A stretch of 64,000 bases of DNA. Source: Pseudaeromonas aegiceratis (GTDB lineage Bacteria; Pseudomonadota; Gammaproteobacteria; Enterobacterales; Aeromonadaceae). This document shows positions 63,722 to 64,000 of the stretch, in pieces (position 1 is the stretch's first letter; every line of letters begins with the position of its first letter). Location of the stretch: contig NZ_CP158016.1 of the NCBI RefSeq assembly GCF_046254905.1, positions 1,798,001 to 1,862,000 on the forward strand, given 5' to 3'. The notes beneath the pieces were generated by a model. The model did no database searches, was not told the DNA's origin, and saw nothing but the letters and a program-made list of their open reading frames with translations. The translations under genes and the position numbers were made by a program.

Positions 63722-64000
63722 TCAAGACGCAAACGGTTTTCCAGATCCCAGGGCCTGAGCGGCCAATGTCACCAACAGATCCAGGTGATCCGGCTGGTCA
63801 TTCAGTGCCGGAATATAGCGGTAGGACTCACCCCCGGCGGCCAGAAAGGCGGCCTTGCCCTCCTCGGCTATCTCCTCCAGGGTTTCCAGACAATCGGCGG
63901 CAAACCCGGGGCAAATCACATCCAGCCGACGCACACCCATGCCAGGTAGCTGCACCAGCGTCTCGTCCGTATAGGGCTCCAACCAAGGCTCCTTGCCAAA
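63722..64000 (-). CDS. hemH: Ferrochelatase HemH, C-terminal end (start outside window)
   Basis: The last 92 residues are visible and the frame is open to the window edge (FGKEPWLEPYTDETLVQLP). GMGVRRLDVICPGFAADCLETLEEIAEEG and ESYRYIPALNDQPDHLDLL are the C-terminal HemH hallmarks, including the ETLEEI segment. Inserts Fe2+ into protoporphyrin IX. The gene runs toward gsk with a 69-bp gap from stop to gsk start. Confidence 0.93.
   Translation of the reverse strand, partial: FGKEPWLEPYTDETLVQLPGMGVRRLDVICPGFAADCLETLEEIAEEGKAAFLAAGGESYRYIPALNDQPDHLDLLVTLAAQALGSGKPFAS

Overview
The window comes from a GC-rich gammaproteobacterium. The neighbour order fadD–rnd next to minCDE and ycgL–lytic transglycosylase–ycgN, the hemH/gsk pair, the enterobacterial-type initiator tRNA and a near-perfect gammaproteobacterial dif site all fit. 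The urease and urea-transport genes and the gene families point to the Aeromonadales/Oceanimonas–Zobellella neighbourhood, but that is a guess. The dif site (11657-11684) places the window across the chromosome replication terminus.

Layout. 0-11 kb: end of a YbjD-type OLD nuclease, glgX, initiator tRNA-fMet, a polyamine/beta-alanine-type aminotransferase with a divergent LuxR regulator, a Lon paralogue, an OmpA-like lipoprotein-free envelope protein, an AbgA-like M20 hydrolase, and a tyrosine recombinase whose frame is broken. 10.9-12.55 kb: a gene-free stretch holding dif and several inverted repeats. 12.5-16.5 kb: a large TPR/GAF/GGDEF cyclase and queE. 16.5-34.3 kb: one uninterrupted minus-strand urea block. 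It carries allophanate hydrolase and urea carboxylase, a GntR/FCD regulator, the urea ABC transporter urtABCDE and the complete urease set ureDABCE-J-FG, so the cell can import urea and degrade it by two independent routes. 34.5-41.2 kb: ycgN, a lytic transglycosylase, ycgL, minCDE, rnd and fadD.

41.2-50 kb is the most unusual part. It holds a NosP-like FIST protein overlapping a soluble hybrid histidine kinase (HisKA-ATPase-REC-HPt), a divergent acyltransferase–glycosyltransferase pair, and a STAS protein – RsbW/REC/PP2C protein – sigma-54 response regulator operon. The last three have the architectures of Vibrio fischeri SypA, SypE and SypG. I find sigma-54 (-24/-12) promoter matches in front of both the STAS operon and the acyltransferase operon, each with the same palindromic TTGCA-type box upstream. 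This looks like a compact, self-contained Syp/LuxO-like biofilm or surface-polysaccharide circuit joined to a nitric-oxide-type sensor pair.

50-64 kb: thiamine operon thiC-thiDE(fused)-thiF-thiS-thiG-thiH under a TPP riboswitch, an orphan GH36 alpha-galactosidase, lrgAB, cdd, lipoprotein MltB, a DUF4250 protein, gsk and the end of hemH. No CRISPR array, rRNA or intact insertion sequence was seen.
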